Below are positions 35,279-45,708 of a stretch of 64,000 nucleotides of DNA, piece after piece (within the stretch, counting starts at the first letter, position 1; every line of letters starts with the position of its first letter). The notes under the pieces were generated by a model that saw nothing but the letters and a program-made list of their open reading frames with translations, had not been told where the DNA came from and did no database searches. The translations under genes and the position numbers were made by a program. The stretch is taken from assembly GCA_947487155.1 (NCBI GenBank), contig CANKVS010000006.1, forward strand, positions 1-64,000, in the 5' to 3' direction. This DNA comes from an uncultured Flaviramulus sp. (lineage in GTDB: Bacteria > Bacteroidota > Bacteroidia > Flavobacteriales > Flavobacteriaceae).

Positions 35279-38197
35279 ATGCGCCATTTCATTTTTAAAA
35301 CCTCACTTTTTTTAATAGCAGCAACCTCTTTTGCTCAAATAAAAAGTAACCCATTATTTGTTGAAAACCAGGAAGCTCAATTAAAATGGGTCGATAGTGT
35401 ATATGCATCTTTAAGTTTAAAAGAAAAAATTGGGCAACTTTATATGGTTCAGGTTTTTTCTAATCAGGATAAAGGCACCAAAAATGCTATTGTTAAACAA
35501 ATTCAAAATTATAATATAGGAGGGGTTATTTTTTCAATTGGCGGTCCAGTGAAACAAGCTAAATTGAATAACGAATTGCAAGCAATTTCTAAAGTGCCAC
35601 TTTTAGTTGGAATGGATGCCGAATGGGGTTTAGGCATGCGATTAGATTCTACTTATGCATTTCCTTGGAATATGACTCTTGGAGCTATAAAAGACAATAA
35701 ACTTGTTGAGCAAACAGGAAAGCAAATAGGGGAGCATTGTAAACGTTTGGGCGTTCATTTTAATTTTGCACCAGTTGTAGATATAAACACAAACCCTAAA
35801 AACCCAATTATAGGAAATCGCTCTTTTGGTGAAGATCGCGATAATGTTACAGAAAAGGCACTGGCTTTTATGAAAGGCATGCAAAATGCAGGTGTTTTGG
35901 CAACTGCAAAACATTTTCCTGGTCATGGCGACACCCATCAAGATTCACATAAAACCCTGCCTACTATTAATTTCAACGAAAAACGAATCGATTCTATTGA
36001 GTTATATCCGTATAAAAAGCTAATTAAAGAAGGGCTTTCAAGCGTTATGGTTGCGCATTTAAATGTACCTAGTTTAGAATCACGTTCTGGGTATCCGTCG
36101 TCATTATCAGAACATATTGTTACTAATGTTCTAAAGGACACTTTAGGTTTTAAAGGACTCATATTTACCGATGCTTTAAACATGAAAGGCGCTTCAAATT
36201 TTGATGAACCTGGAGCTATAGATTTGGCAGCTTTTAAAGCGGGTAATGATGTTTTACTTGTTTCAGAAGATATGCCTATGGGCATTTTAAAAATTAAAGA
36301 AGCTTGTGATTCTGGCGAGATTACCGAAGACCGTTTAGCACATTCAGTAAAAAAGATTTTATTGGCAAAGTATAAAGCAGGCTTGCATAATTATAAACCT
36401 GTAGGCTTGTATAATTTGCATGACGATTTAAACCGAATTAAGGATGATGTTTTGTATGAAGAGCTTATTGAAAACGCAATAACTGTGGTAAAAAATAAAG
36501 CCAATTTATTACCGTTACGTCAGTTAGAAACTAAAAGCATTGCCTATGTTGAATTGGGAGACGATAGTGGTATGCCATTTTTCAAGGAATTAAAAAAGTA
36601 TACTAAAGTTCATAAAATAGAATCAGATAATTTAGATGATTTAATAAATAAGTTACATCCTTATAATACAGTTGTTGTTGGGTTTCATCGTTCTAACGAA
36701 AACCCGTGGAAAAGCTATAAATTAAGTAACATAGAGTTGGTTTGGTTGTACGAAATAGCAAGAACACATACGGTTATTTTAGATGTATTTGTTAAGCCTT
36801 ATACGCTTTTAGATATAAAGTCCTTTGAAAATATTGAAAGTGTTGTAGTAAGTTATCAAAATAGCGAAATAGCACAACAAAAATCGGCACAACTTATTTT
36901 TGGAGCTATTGCATCAAAGGGGGCTTTACCCGTGTCTATAGCACCCTTTTTTAAGGTAGGAGAAGGTATAAAAAATAACGCCATTAACAGATTGAGTTAT
37001 ACCGTGCCAGAGCGCGCAGGAATGAGTTCTGAAAAACTTAAAAAAATAGACTCAATAGCTCAAGCTGCGGTAAATTTAAAAATGACTCCAGGTATTCAGC
37101 TTTTAATAGCCAGAGAAGGAAAAGTGATTTATAACAAGAATTTTGGAAAACACACGTATAAAGGAAAGGAAAAAGTAGGGTTTGATGATATTTACGATGT
37201 AGCATCGCTTACTAAAATATTATCAACGTTACCTTTGCTTATGGAAATGGAAGAACAAGGGATTGTTAATTTAGATTCTAAACTCGCAGATATTTTATCA
37301 GAATATAAAGGTTCTAATAAAGCTAGTATTACAATTAAAGAAATGCTATCTCACTATGCAAGATTACGCCCTTGGGAACCATTTTATTATCATACATTAG
37401 ATTCGGTTACAAAACGACCAGATGAAAAATATTATAGAAAGTCATTAAATGACACATTCAATATTAAAGTTGCTAAAAATTTATATTTAAGAAGTGATTA
37501 TCAGGATTCTATACAAACCATTATTAAAGATTCAGATTTGTTAGAAAGTCTTCGGTACCGCTATAGCGATTTTCCGTATTATATCTTAAAGAAATTTATA
37601 GAAAAGCATTACGACAAACCTTTAAATGAAATAGTTCAAGATCATTTTTTTCAGTCATTAGGAGCTAATTATACCTTATACAATCCGTATGAAAGAATTA
37701 GTAATAAAAAGATTGTTCCAACTGAGATTGACGATTATTTTCGCTATCAAAAAATTCATGGTTATGTGCACGATATGGGAGCAGCAATGCAAAATGGAGT
37801 AGGAGGTCATGCGGGGGTTTTTAGTAATGCTAACGATGTTGCTAAAATTATGCAAATGTATTTGCAAAAAGGATTTTATGGCGGTAAACGTTATCTTAAA
37901 CGTAAAACTATAAACAAGTTTAACACCTGCTATTATTGCGAAAAAAATAATAGACGAGGCGTAGGTTTCGATAAACCGCAATTAGGAGATGAGGGACCAA
38001 CGTGTGGTTGTATCTCAATGACAAGCTTTGGTCATTCTGGTTTTACAGGCACCTATGCTTGGGCAGATCCAGACGAGGAAATAGTCTATGTATTTTTAGC
38101 AAACAGGACGTACCCTAGAGCTGGAAAAAATGTGTTATTAAAAGAGAATATTAGAACAAATATTCAGCGTTTTATTTATGAAGCGATAACTGAATAA
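35279..38197 (+). CDS. GH3 (NagZ-like) fused to beta-lactamase-type serine hydrolase
   Basis: A 972-residue exported two-enzyme protein (signal peptide about 1-20). Residues about 40-370 form a GH3 domain: KHFPGHGDTHQDSH (211-224) is the NagZ-type loop with its catalytic His/Asp pair, and Asp298 in IFTDALNMKGA is the nucleophile. A GH3 C-terminal-type domain follows (about 395-560). Residues about 580-965 form a class C beta-lactamase/PBP-like domain with SxxK SLTK (643-646), Tyr motif YSDF and the HSGFTGT triad (an HxG in place of KTG). It probably acts on peptidoglycan fragments. It is 22 bp upstream of bshA. Confidence 0.9.
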   Translation: MRHFIFKTSLFLIAATSFAQIKSNPLFVENQEAQLKWVDSVYASLSLKEKIGQLYMVQVFSNQDKGTKNAIVKQIQNYNIGGVIFSIGGPVKQAKLNNELQAISKVPLLVGMDAEWGLGMRLDSTYAFPWNMTLGAIKDNKLVEQTGKQIGEHCKRLGVHFNFAPVVDINTNPKNPIIGNRSFGEDRDNVTEKALAFMKGMQNAGVLATAKHFPGHGDTHQDSHKTLPTINFNEKRIDSIELYPYKKLIKEGLSSVMVAHLNVPSLESRSGYPSSLSEHIVTNVLKDTLGFKGLIFTDALNMKGASNFDEPGAIDLAAFKAGNDVLLVSEDMPMGILKIKEACDSGEITEDRLAHSVKKILLAKYKAGLHNYKPVGLYNLHDDLNRIKDDVLYEELIENAITVVKNKANLLPLRQLETKSIAYVELGDDSGMPFFKELKKYTKVHKIESDNLDDLINKLHPYNTVVVGFHRSNENPWKSYKLSNIELVWLYEIARTHTVILDVFVKPYTLLDIKSFENIESVVVSYQNSEIAQQKSAQLIFGAIASKGALPVSIAPFFKVGEGIKNNAINRLSYTVPERAGMSSEKLKKIDSIAQAAVNLKMTPGIQLLIAREGKVIYNKNFGKHTYKGKEKVGFDDIYDVASLTKILSTLPLLMEMEEQGIVNLDSKLADILSEYKGSNKASITIKEMLSHYARLRPWEPFYYHTLDSVTKRPDEKYYRKSLNDTFNIKVAKNLYLRSDYQDSIQTIIKDSDLLESLRYRYSDFPYYILKKFIEKHYDKPLNEIVQDHFFQSLGANYTLYNPYERISNKKIVPTEIDDYFRYQKIHGYVHDMGAAMQNGVGGHAGVFSNANDVAKIMQMYLQKGFYGGKRYLKRKTINKFNTCYYCEKNNRRGVGFDKPQLGDEGPTCGCISMTSFGHSGFTGTYAWADPDEEIVYVFLANRTYPRAGKNVLLKENIRTNIQRFIYEAITE

Positions 38198-38219
38198 AAA
38201 TATACTTAAAATTAAAAAA

Positions 38220-39356
38220 ATGAAGATAGGTATTGTTTGTTATCCTACGTTTGGAGGTAGTGGTGTGGTTGCCACAGAACTTGGATTGGAGCTTTCTAAA
38301 CGCGGACACGAAATACATTTTATTACATATAATCAACCAGTAAGGTTGGAGTTACTTAGTAATCATGTGCATTACCACGAGGTCAATGTACCTGAATATC
38401 CATTATTTCACTATCAACCCTACGAGCTTGCCTTATCAAGTAAATTGGTAGATATGGTGAAGCTTCATGGTATAGAGATTCTGCACGTACATTATGCAAT
38501 ACCACACGCTTATGCAGCGTTTATGGCAAAAAAAATGTTAGAGGAAGAAGGGATTTATGTGCCAATAGTTACAACCTTGCATGGTACCGATATAACTTTA
38601 GTAGGAAGTCATCCGTTCTATAAACCAGCGGTAACTTTTAGTATTAATAAATCGGATGCAGTTACTGCGGTATCTCAGAGTTTAAAGGAAGATACCTTAA
38701 GATTATTCGATATAAAGAATAACATACATGTTGTGCCAAATTTTATTGATTTAAATAAGTATAATCATGGATTTACAGATTGCCAACGTGGGATGATGGC
38801 TACTGATGATGAAAAAATAATAACGCATATTAGTAACCTTCGAGAGGTTAAACGCGTACAAGATGTTGTAGCGGTGTTTTATAACATTCAAAAGGCAATG
38901 CCTGCAAAATTGATGTTAGTTGGTGAAGGTCCAGAACGCGAAAAAATAGAATATCGTTGTCAGGAATTAGGAATTTTAGATAAGGTTGTTTTCTTTGGAA
39001 AAAGTAACGAGATAGATAAAATATTATGTTTTAGCGACTTGTTTTTGCTGCCTTCAAAAACTGAAAGTTTTGGATTAGCAGCATTAGAAGCCATGGCTTC
39101 TGGAGTACCCGTTATTTCTAGTAATACAGGTGGAATTCCAGAAGTTAATATACAAGGCGTTTCTGGATTTCTAAGTAATGTTGGAGATGTTGATGATATG
39201 ACCAAAAATGCCCTTCATATTTTAAGCGATGATGCACGCTTAGAAACCTTTAAAAGTAATGCCAAAAAAGAATCATTAAAGTTTGATTTACATGAAATAG
39301 TGCCGCAATACGAGGCTATTTATGAAGATACATTAACTAAGTGTTTGGTGTTGTAG
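38220..39356 (+). CDS. bshA: N-acetyl-alpha-D-glucosaminyl L-malate synthase BshA
   Basis: BshA makes GlcNAc-malate from UDP-GlcNAc and L-malate, the first step of bacillithiol. The 378-residue GT4 glycosyltransferase starts with KIGIVCYPTFGGSGVVATELG, contains HVHYAIPHAYAAF and TLHGTDITLVG, the donor-site HISNLREVKRVQD and the nucleotide-binding PSKTESFGLAALEAMASGVPVIS. All are characteristic of BshA. The product is the main low-molecular-weight thiol of many Bacteroidota. It follows the GH3 fusion by 22 bp and a hairpin follows its stop. Confidence 0.95.
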   Translation: MKIGIVCYPTFGGSGVVATELGLELSKRGHEIHFITYNQPVRLELLSNHVHYHEVNVPEYPLFHYQPYELALSSKLVDMVKLHGIEILHVHYAIPHAYAAFMAKKMLEEEGIYVPIVTTLHGTDITLVGSHPFYKPAVTFSINKSDAVTAVSQSLKEDTLRLFDIKNNIHVVPNFIDLNKYNHGFTDCQRGMMATDDEKIITHISNLREVKRVQDVVAVFYNIQKAMPAKLMLVGEGPEREKIEYRCQELGILDKVVFFGKSNEIDKILCFSDLFLLPSKTESFGLAALEAMASGVPVISSNTGGIPEVNIQGVSGFLSNVGDVDDMTKNALHILSDDARLETFKSNAKKESLKFDLHEIVPQYEAIYEDTLTKCLVL

Positions 39357-39390
39357 TGCTGTTCTTAATTTGATTGAGATAAGACAGCAG
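39357..39390 (+). terminator. Possible terminator after bshA
   Basis: TGCTGTTCTTA (39357-39367) and TAAGACAGCA (39380-39389) form an imperfect hairpin immediately after the stop codon. It lacks a clean T-run, so termination is uncertain. Confidence 0.4.
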
Positions 39391-39548
39391 GATGACGAGT
39401 CCTTTTCTATTTCAAGTATTTGCTTTTTTCTTTAAGGTTGGTTAGTTTTTTTCTTATAATAAAAATTAATTCTATTTCAATTTATCACACAAACTTCAAA
39501 ATTAATAAGAAATAAAAGTGCAATTTATACAATATAAATACACTGTTT

Positions 39549-39613
39549 ACCCATACAAAAACCATACACATTAAATTAAACCCCTTATTTATAAAGGATT
39601 TGTGTTATATTTA
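39549..39613 (+). promoter_or_regulatory. Operator-like direct repeat and -7 box ahead of PUL regulator
   Basis: CCATAC-AAAAA-CCATAC (39551-39567) is a direct repeat with 11-bp period. The same half-site pattern, in the opposite orientation, occurs ahead of susC (42592-42612) and the glycosidase fusion (50401-50421). A TATATTTA box (39606-39613) lies about 40 bp downstream. It is probably a binding site of the encoded LuxR-type regulator, implying autoregulation. Confidence 0.55.
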
Positions 39614-39637
39614 TAACTCAACAAAAGATATTTTTGT

Positions 39638-42445
39638 ATGCGAATAATTGTTACAGTTAGATTTTTAATGTTTTTTTTCGCCGCTTTAATGTTGAGAGCG
39701 CAAGAATTACCACCTATTCAAATTTATACACCAGAGATGTATGGTGCTGAGAATCAGAATTGGTCTATAGCACAATCAAAAGAGCAGTATATTTATGTAG
39801 CAAATAATAAAGGATTACTTGAATTTAACGGTGCAGAATGGAAATTGTACCCTTCTCCCAACGAAACTATAATTCGTTCAGTTTGTGTTATCGACGATTT
39901 TATTTATACTGGATGTAATAATGAATTTGGTTATTGGCATAGAAATGAATTTGGAGTTTTACATTACACATCATTATCTAAAAGCCTACACATAAATTTT
40001 TCAGACGAAGAAGAATTCTGGAGTATAATAAAGCTAGATAATTACATTCTGTTTCAATCTCTTAAAAGAATTTATATTTATAACAAAAGTGATAATACAT
40101 ACGCTGTTATAGACTCAGAGACCACAATACATAAAATGTTTTTAGTCAATGAGGTTATCTATTTTCAAAAAACAAAAGATGGTATTTATAAAATTGAAAA
40201 TGGAATATCAAAATTAGTTTCAAATTCACAGATTCTTAAAACTAATTTGTTGGTTAACATGTTTAATTATAAAGATAAAACGCTATTGCAAACCGAGGAT
40301 AATGGGTTTTATTTTTTAAAAGATAACATCTTAGATAAATGGCATATTGATGCAAATATAAAACTAGAAAAAGAACATGTTTTTAGAAGCACACAGTTAA
40401 AAGATGGAAGTTTTATACTAGGAACCAGATCAAATGGGATATTGCATCTTACTCCAGACGGAGAAATTAATAACCATATAAATAGTGCCAATGGACTAAG
40501 TAATAATACCATTCACGCTGTTTTTGAAGATGCAGAACATAATATTTGGCTAGCATTAGATAACGGAGTTAATTGTATCAATATTAAATCGCCATTTAGA
40601 ATTTATAACGATAAAGAAGGTAAAATAGGTACCGTTTATGCATCTGCTATATTTAAAAATCGTCTGTATTTAGGGACAAACCAAGGCTTGTATTACAAAA
40701 AGTTAAATTCTAATAACAAATTTGAATTTATTGAAGGTACTCAAGGCCCTGTAAGGTGCTTGGTTGAATTTGATAATACTTTGTTTTGTGGGCATAATAC
40801 AGGGACGTTTATTGTAGACGGAAATACAGCTAAATTGACTATTGATGTAGAAGGTACTTGGAATATTATTCCAATTGGTCCTGAAAAAAATATGTTACTT
40901 CAAGGAAATTATAACGGGCTTAATGTTATTGAAAAGAAAAATAACGCATGGGTATTTAAAAATAAAATTGAAGGATTCGATACATCAAGTAAGTTTTTTG
41001 AAGTACTTGATAACAAAATTTTTGTGAGTCATGAGTATAAAGGTGTTTTTAAAATTGAAGTTAATGAAAATTTCACCAGAGCAAAGAAAGTAATTAAAGA
41101 CACGCTTATAGATAAAGGGGCTAATTCTAGCCTTATAACATATAATGATAATTTACTTTATGCCTATAAAGCAGGTGTTTTTAAATATAAAGCAGCAAGC
41201 AATACATTTATAAAAGACTCAATGTTGACTGGTTTATATACCGATAAAGAATATTTATCAGGGAAACTTATCCCCGATAAAAAAAACAATATGCTTTGGG
41301 GGTTTTCTATAAACAATCTGAGTTATGTATCTCCAGGTAAATTAAGCAGTGCTTCTACGGTAAATAAAATCCCTTTTTCTAAAGCCTTACCACGAGGATT
41401 AACGGGATATGAAAATATCTCTCACTTAAAAAATAATAAACATTTAATAGGTACTTCTACAGGATATGTAGTTGTAGATTTAGATAAATTACAAGAAAAA
41501 TCATATAACGTTTCTATTGAAGATATTACAAAAAGTAGTATAAATCATGAATTTCAAATAGTAAATAAGTTTAATACAGGAGATTTTAAAAATAACTATA
41601 ATAATTTAAGGTTAACATATAATGTGCCAGAGTTTGATAAATATTTAGATACTAAATATCAATATAAATTAGAAGGGTTTTATCCAGAGTGGAGTAATTG
41701 GTCAACAAACTCAAGTATATTATTTGAAAACTTACCTTATGGCAATTATGTCTTTAATGTAAGAGCAAAAGTGGGTAATAATATAACGAATAATATTGCT
41801 ACATATACGTTTAAAATTCAAAGGCCATGGTATCTTTCAAACACATTTATAGTTTTATATGTTTTAGCCTTTTTACTTTTTTCATTCTTAATGCATAATC
41901 TTTATAAGCGTCATTATAGAAAGCAACAAGAAAAATTAATACAAAAAGCAAATCGCGATTTAGAGTTAAAAGAGTTGGAAAACAAGCAGCAATTTATGCG
42001 TTTTAATAATGAAAAATTAAGGCAGGATATAGATAATAAAAATAGAGAGCTTGGTATTTCTACAATGAGTTTAATTAAAAAGAATGAATTTTTAAATAGC
42101 ATTAAAAAAGAATTAAAAAATATTTCTGACTCAGATAAAAATTTAAAATCGGTTATTAGAATTATAGACAAAAATCTTAATAATAATGATGATTGGCATG
42201 TGTTTGAAGAAGCTTTTAATAATGCCGATAAAGATTTTATTAAGAAGATTAAAACATTGCATCCTGCTCTAACATCAAACGATTTAAGATTGTGTGCTTA
42301 CCTAAGGTTAAATTTATCATCAAAAGAAATTGCTCCACTACTTAATATATCTTCTAGAAGTGTTGAAGTTAAACGCTATCGATTAAGAAAAAAGATAGGT
42401 TTACAGCATGAATCTAGTTTAACAGATTATATTTTAGAAATATAA
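39638..42445 (+). CDS. Propeller/Y_Y_Y sensor-regulator with LuxR-type HTH
   Basis: A 935-residue one-piece membrane regulator. Signal peptide (about 1-21); a long periplasmic beta-propeller of reg_prop-type repeats (about 25-640; units such as NTIHAVFEDAEHNIWLALDNG); a Y_Y_Y domain (about 657-724); one membrane helix (about 733-755); a cytoplasmic coiled coil (about 760-850); and a C-terminal LuxR/GerE-type HTH (about 872-935; LNLSSKEIAPLLNISSRSVE). There is no kinase or receiver domain, so it is not a classic HTCS: ligand binding would be passed straight to DNA. It stands directly ahead of susC and is the likely regulator of this locus. Confidence 0.88.
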   Translation: MRIIVTVRFLMFFFAALMLRAQELPPIQIYTPEMYGAENQNWSIAQSKEQYIYVANNKGLLEFNGAEWKLYPSPNETIIRSVCVIDDFIYTGCNNEFGYWHRNEFGVLHYTSLSKSLHINFSDEEEFWSIIKLDNYILFQSLKRIYIYNKSDNTYAVIDSETTIHKMFLVNEVIYFQKTKDGIYKIENGISKLVSNSQILKTNLLVNMFNYKDKTLLQTEDNGFYFLKDNILDKWHIDANIKLEKEHVFRSTQLKDGSFILGTRSNGILHLTPDGEINNHINSANGLSNNTIHAVFEDAEHNIWLALDNGVNCINIKSPFRIYNDKEGKIGTVYASAIFKNRLYLGTNQGLYYKKLNSNNKFEFIEGTQGPVRCLVEFDNTLFCGHNTGTFIVDGNTAKLTIDVEGTWNIIPIGPEKNMLLQGNYNGLNVIEKKNNAWVFKNKIEGFDTSSKFFEVLDNKIFVSHEYKGVFKIEVNENFTRAKKVIKDTLIDKGANSSLITYNDNLLYAYKAGVFKYKAASNTFIKDSMLTGLYTDKEYLSGKLIPDKKNNMLWGFSINNLSYVSPGKLSSASTVNKIPFSKALPRGLTGYENISHLKNNKHLIGTSTGYVVVDLDKLQEKSYNVSIEDITKSSINHEFQIVNKFNTGDFKNNYNNLRLTYNVPEFDKYLDTKYQYKLEGFYPEWSNWSTNSSILFENLPYGNYVFNVRAKVGNNITNNIATYTFKIQRPWYLSNTFIVLYVLAFLLFSFLMHNLYKRHYRKQQEKLIQKANRDLELKELENKQQFMRFNNEKLRQDIDNKNRELGISTMSLIKKNEFLNSIKKELKNISDSDKNLKSVIRIIDKNLNNNDDWHVFEEAFNNADKDFIKKIKTLHPALTSNDLRLCAYLRLNLSSKEIAPLLNISSRSVEVKRYRLRKKIGLQHESSLTDYILEI

Positions 42446-42466
42446 TTGCTATACATTTAGCTATTT

Positions 42467-42650
42467 CACCCATACTTTACCACAACATTTAAAAAAGTAG
42501 TAATTTATTCTTACAATTAGTAGGTTGTTTATTTCCTAATAAAATAGGGCTATTTGTAAGGTTTTCGTAAAATAAATGAATTTTGTTTAACATGTATGTT
42601 TTTTGTTTGGGCAAAAAATATGGATTCTTCAATTTTCAAAACTAGATTTA
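42467..42650 (+). promoter_or_regulatory. susC promoter region with operator-like motifs
   Basis: Three blocks are seen: CCCATACTTTACCACAACA (42469-42487); an operator-like TGTATGTTTTTTGTTTGGG (42594-42612), whose complement is CCAAAC-N5-ACATAC; and TAGATTTA (42643-42650), a possible -7 box 24 bp before the ATG. The spacing of TACCACAACA, TGTATG and the -7 box (116 and 49 bp) is repeated almost exactly ahead of the glycosidase gene at 50544. Confidence 0.55.
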
Positions 42651-42673
42651 CGAAAACTAAAAAAACTAACTAG

Positions 42674-45600
42674 ATGAGACAAAATCTCTTTAAAATTCTA
42701 ACACTACTTTTTATCACTTACTCAGGTGCGCAAAATGTAACTGTTAGTGGAAATGTTCAAGACGATACAGGTTTCCCAATACCGGGAGCTAATGTATTGG
42801 TCAAAAATACCAGTAAAGGAACCGTAACTGATTTTGATGGTAATTTTACTATTGATGATATTCAAACAGGTTCAACACTTATTTTTAGTTATATCGGTTA
42901 TATAACTCAAGAAGTAGTAATTGCTAATAGTGATAATCTTGCAATTCAATTACTACCAGATGTAGCCCAACTAAATGAAATAGTTGTTATTGGTTATGGT
43001 ACACAAACCAAGAAAGAAATAACTGGAGCAGTATCTGTTATTGGTGCAGAGACTATTGATGCTTTGAAACCAACACGAGTGGAACAAGCCCTTCAAGGAC
43101 AAGTTGCTGGTGTTAATATTACATCGCAATCAGGTTCTCCAGGTGGAGGAACAACTATTAGTATTAGAGGGGTTTCTACAAACGGCGACAGCAGACCTTT
43201 AATATTGGTTGATGGTAATGTTGTTGAAGATTTAAGTGTTGTTAACCCAAGTGATATTGAAAGCATAAATATACTTAAAGATGCAACCGCTGGTATTTAC
43301 GGAGTTAGAGCAGCAAATGGTGTGGTTTTAATTACAACGAAAACAGGGCGTAGAGATATGCCTTTAACAGTTGAGTATAATGCTTATGGAGGATTTCAAC
43401 AAACCACAAGAGAATTACCTGCCCTAAACGCAACAGAATATGCTTTATTAGTAAATGAGGCATTCGCTGCTGGAGGAAGTGATCCTGTTTTTACAAATAT
43501 AGCAGCTTTAGGCGTAGGCACAAACTGGCAAGATGAGGTGTTTCAATCAGCTCCAATTTTTAACAATAGTATTACTTTTAAAGGCGGTACAGAAAAATCA
43601 TCTTACTCATTCAGTAGCTCTTTTTTAACGCAAGATGGTATTGTAGGTGGAAGCAAATCTAACTTTACACGTTTTACAAAGCGTGCGAGTTATAACTTAG
43701 ATTTTTTAGAAAACTTTAAGCTTACCACAGGGTTAACATATACACATACAAACAAACAAAACCTTATAGAATCTGCATTAGGTTCAGTACTTTTTAACGC
43801 TTTAAATATGGCACCAAATTTATCAGTTTTTGATGAGCTTGGAGAGTACACTATAGCTGAAGGCTTGGGGAACGAAGTTATAAACCCGATAGCTCAAACT
43901 GCAAATGCTTACGATAGAACTAAGGTTAGCAGGCTTAGTGGAAATGCAGGCTTAGGATATAATTTCTTAGAGCATTTTACAGCACAGGCTAATATTCAAT
44001 TTAATTATTCTGAAGTAAGATCTAAAATATTCAGGCCAGTTGTCAATTATGGAAGTGGTAAGGTATTTAATATAGATAGAAGCGAAGTTATAGAAAACCT
44101 TGATTATTTTAGAGACTATACGTTTGATGCTTTTATTAAATATGAAAACACATTTAAAGACGTTCATAAAGTTAATGTACTATTAGGTACTTCTATTTTT
44201 AAAACAACAGGGGAGTTTACAGGAAAGAAAGGGTTTGATATTAGAGGAAATTCGGTCGTAAATGCAAATATAGAGGAAGCAAGTAGTGTAGAAGATAGAT
44301 TTCAGCTTAAAGGAAGAAACGACACATTCGATTCTAGATTACTATCATACTTTGCGAGAGTACAATACGATTATAAAGGTAGATATTTACTATCAGCTGT
44401 AGTACGTCGAGATGGGTCTTCTAAGTTTGGCCCTGCTAATAAATTTGGTATTTTCCCTTCAGGTTCTATAGGATGGATTGCTTCAGATGAAGATTTTCTT
44501 GCAGATAGTAATACGATAGACTTCTTAAAGTTTAGAGCGTCTTATGGTATATTAGGTAACGACAGAATTGGAGATTTTAGATTTGTATCGTTATTAAACG
44601 GAGAAGGTACTTACGTATTTAACGATCAGTTGGTGAACGGATTAGCGCCAGGAGTTATAGCCAACCCAGAAATACGATGGGAAAAGCAAAAAACTCTAGA
44701 TATAGGTGTTGATATGAAGTTTTTAAATAATAAGCTAGATATTACTGCTGATTATTTTAAGAAAAGAACAGAAGATTTATTGGTGACCCCTCAAGTTTCA
44801 GGAGTCATTGGAGGAGCAGCAGCAGGTTCTGGTGCACCAACCATTAATGCTGGAGTTGTAGAAAACAAAGGTTTAGAATTCGCTATTGGATATTCAGATA
44901 ATTTAAGCGACAATTTTAAATTCAGTATTAAATATAACGTTACAGCAATTGAGAATGAAGTTGTTTCTGTAAGTGCAGATGGAGACTTTCTTTCTGGCGG
45001 AAGTTTTGGTGTAGGCCAAGATCCACCTTCTAGAATGGAGGCAGGTTTTCCAATAGGTTATTTCAGAGGATTTAAAACCAATGGTGTTTTTCAAAACCAA
45101 GCAGAGGTTAATAATTCTGCTGTAATTGATAATAATGTACAAGCTGGTGACTTAAGATTTGTAGACCTTAATAATGATGGTGTAATTGATGATGATGATA
45201 AAACCAATTTAGGAGACCCACTTCCAGATGCTACGATGGGACTTAATATATCTTTTGATTATAAAAACTTTGATTTTTCAGCTTATGCATTTGCTTCATT
45301 AGGAAACGAAATTGTACGTAATTATGAGCGTAATCAAAATTTAACAAATAGAACGGTTAATTATTTAAACCGTTGGACAGGAGAGGGAACTTCAAACACA
45401 GACCCGAGAGTTACATCTGGAGCAAATTCAAATGGATTATTTTCAGATTATTTTGTAGAAGATGGATCTTTTGTTCGATTACAAAACATACAATTAGGGT
45501 ATACTATTAACCCTAAATCAGAAGATTCAAAAATAAACAAGCTACGCTTATATGTATCAGCGAGCAATCTTTTTACATTAACAGAATACAGAGGTTACGA

Positions 45601-45700
45601 TCCAACAGCATCATCAGGTGCTCCAATTGGAGGAGGAATAGACCAAGGGTTTTATCCTAATCCAAAAACATTTTTATTTGGTCTTAACTTAAAATTTTAA
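42674..45700 (+). CDS. susC: SusC/RagA-family TonB-dependent outer-membrane transporter
   Basis: A 1008-residue SusC-type transporter that imports oligosaccharides with its SusD lid. Signal peptide (about 1-18); CarboxypepD_reg-like domain (about 22-95; VSGNVQDDTGFPIPGANV); a TonB-box/linker region; plug domain (about 105-225; ALQGQVAGVNITSQSG and ILKDATAGIYGVRAANGV); then the 22-strand barrel ending in FLFGLNLKF, with the usual terminal aromatic. Length is normal. It starts the susC-susD-lipoprotein operon (8 bp to susD). The predicted cargo is beta-1,3-glucan oligosaccharides, judged from the enzymes around it. Confidence 0.96.
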   Translation: MRQNLFKILTLLFITYSGAQNVTVSGNVQDDTGFPIPGANVLVKNTSKGTVTDFDGNFTIDDIQTGSTLIFSYIGYITQEVVIANSDNLAIQLLPDVAQLNEIVVIGYGTQTKKEITGAVSVIGAETIDALKPTRVEQALQGQVAGVNITSQSGSPGGGTTISIRGVSTNGDSRPLILVDGNVVEDLSVVNPSDIESINILKDATAGIYGVRAANGVVLITTKTGRRDMPLTVEYNAYGGFQQTTRELPALNATEYALLVNEAFAAGGSDPVFTNIAALGVGTNWQDEVFQSAPIFNNSITFKGGTEKSSYSFSSSFLTQDGIVGGSKSNFTRFTKRASYNLDFLENFKLTTGLTYTHTNKQNLIESALGSVLFNALNMAPNLSVFDELGEYTIAEGLGNEVINPIAQTANAYDRTKVSRLSGNAGLGYNFLEHFTAQANIQFNYSEVRSKIFRPVVNYGSGKVFNIDRSEVIENLDYFRDYTFDAFIKYENTFKDVHKVNVLLGTSIFKTTGEFTGKKGFDIRGNSVVNANIEEASSVEDRFQLKGRNDTFDSRLLSYFARVQYDYKGRYLLSAVVRRDGSSKFGPANKFGIFPSGSIGWIASDEDFLADSNTIDFLKFRASYGILGNDRIGDFRFVSLLNGEGTYVFNDQLVNGLAPGVIANPEIRWEKQKTLDIGVDMKFLNNKLDITADYFKKRTEDLLVTPQVSGVIGGAAAGSGAPTINAGVVENKGLEFAIGYSDNLSDNFKFSIKYNVTAIENEVVSVSADGDFLSGGSFGVGQDPPSRMEAGFPIGYFRGFKTNGVFQNQAEVNNSAVIDNNVQAGDLRFVDLNNDGVIDDDDKTNLGDPLPDATMGLNISFDYKNFDFSAYAFASLGNEIVRNYERNQNLTNRTVNYLNRWTGEGTSNTDPRVTSGANSNGLFSDYFVEDGSFVRLQNIQLGYTINPKSEDSKINKLRLYVSASNLFTLTEYRGYDPTASSGAPIGGGIDQGFYPNPKTFLFGLNLKF

Positions 45701-45708
45701 TTAGCGTT

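Noticed and set aside
39629..39636. TATTTTTG, an exact TAnnTTTG match before the regulator gene
   Set aside because: It ends one base before the ATG, so transcription would start inside the gene; TATATTTA at 39606-39613 is better placed.
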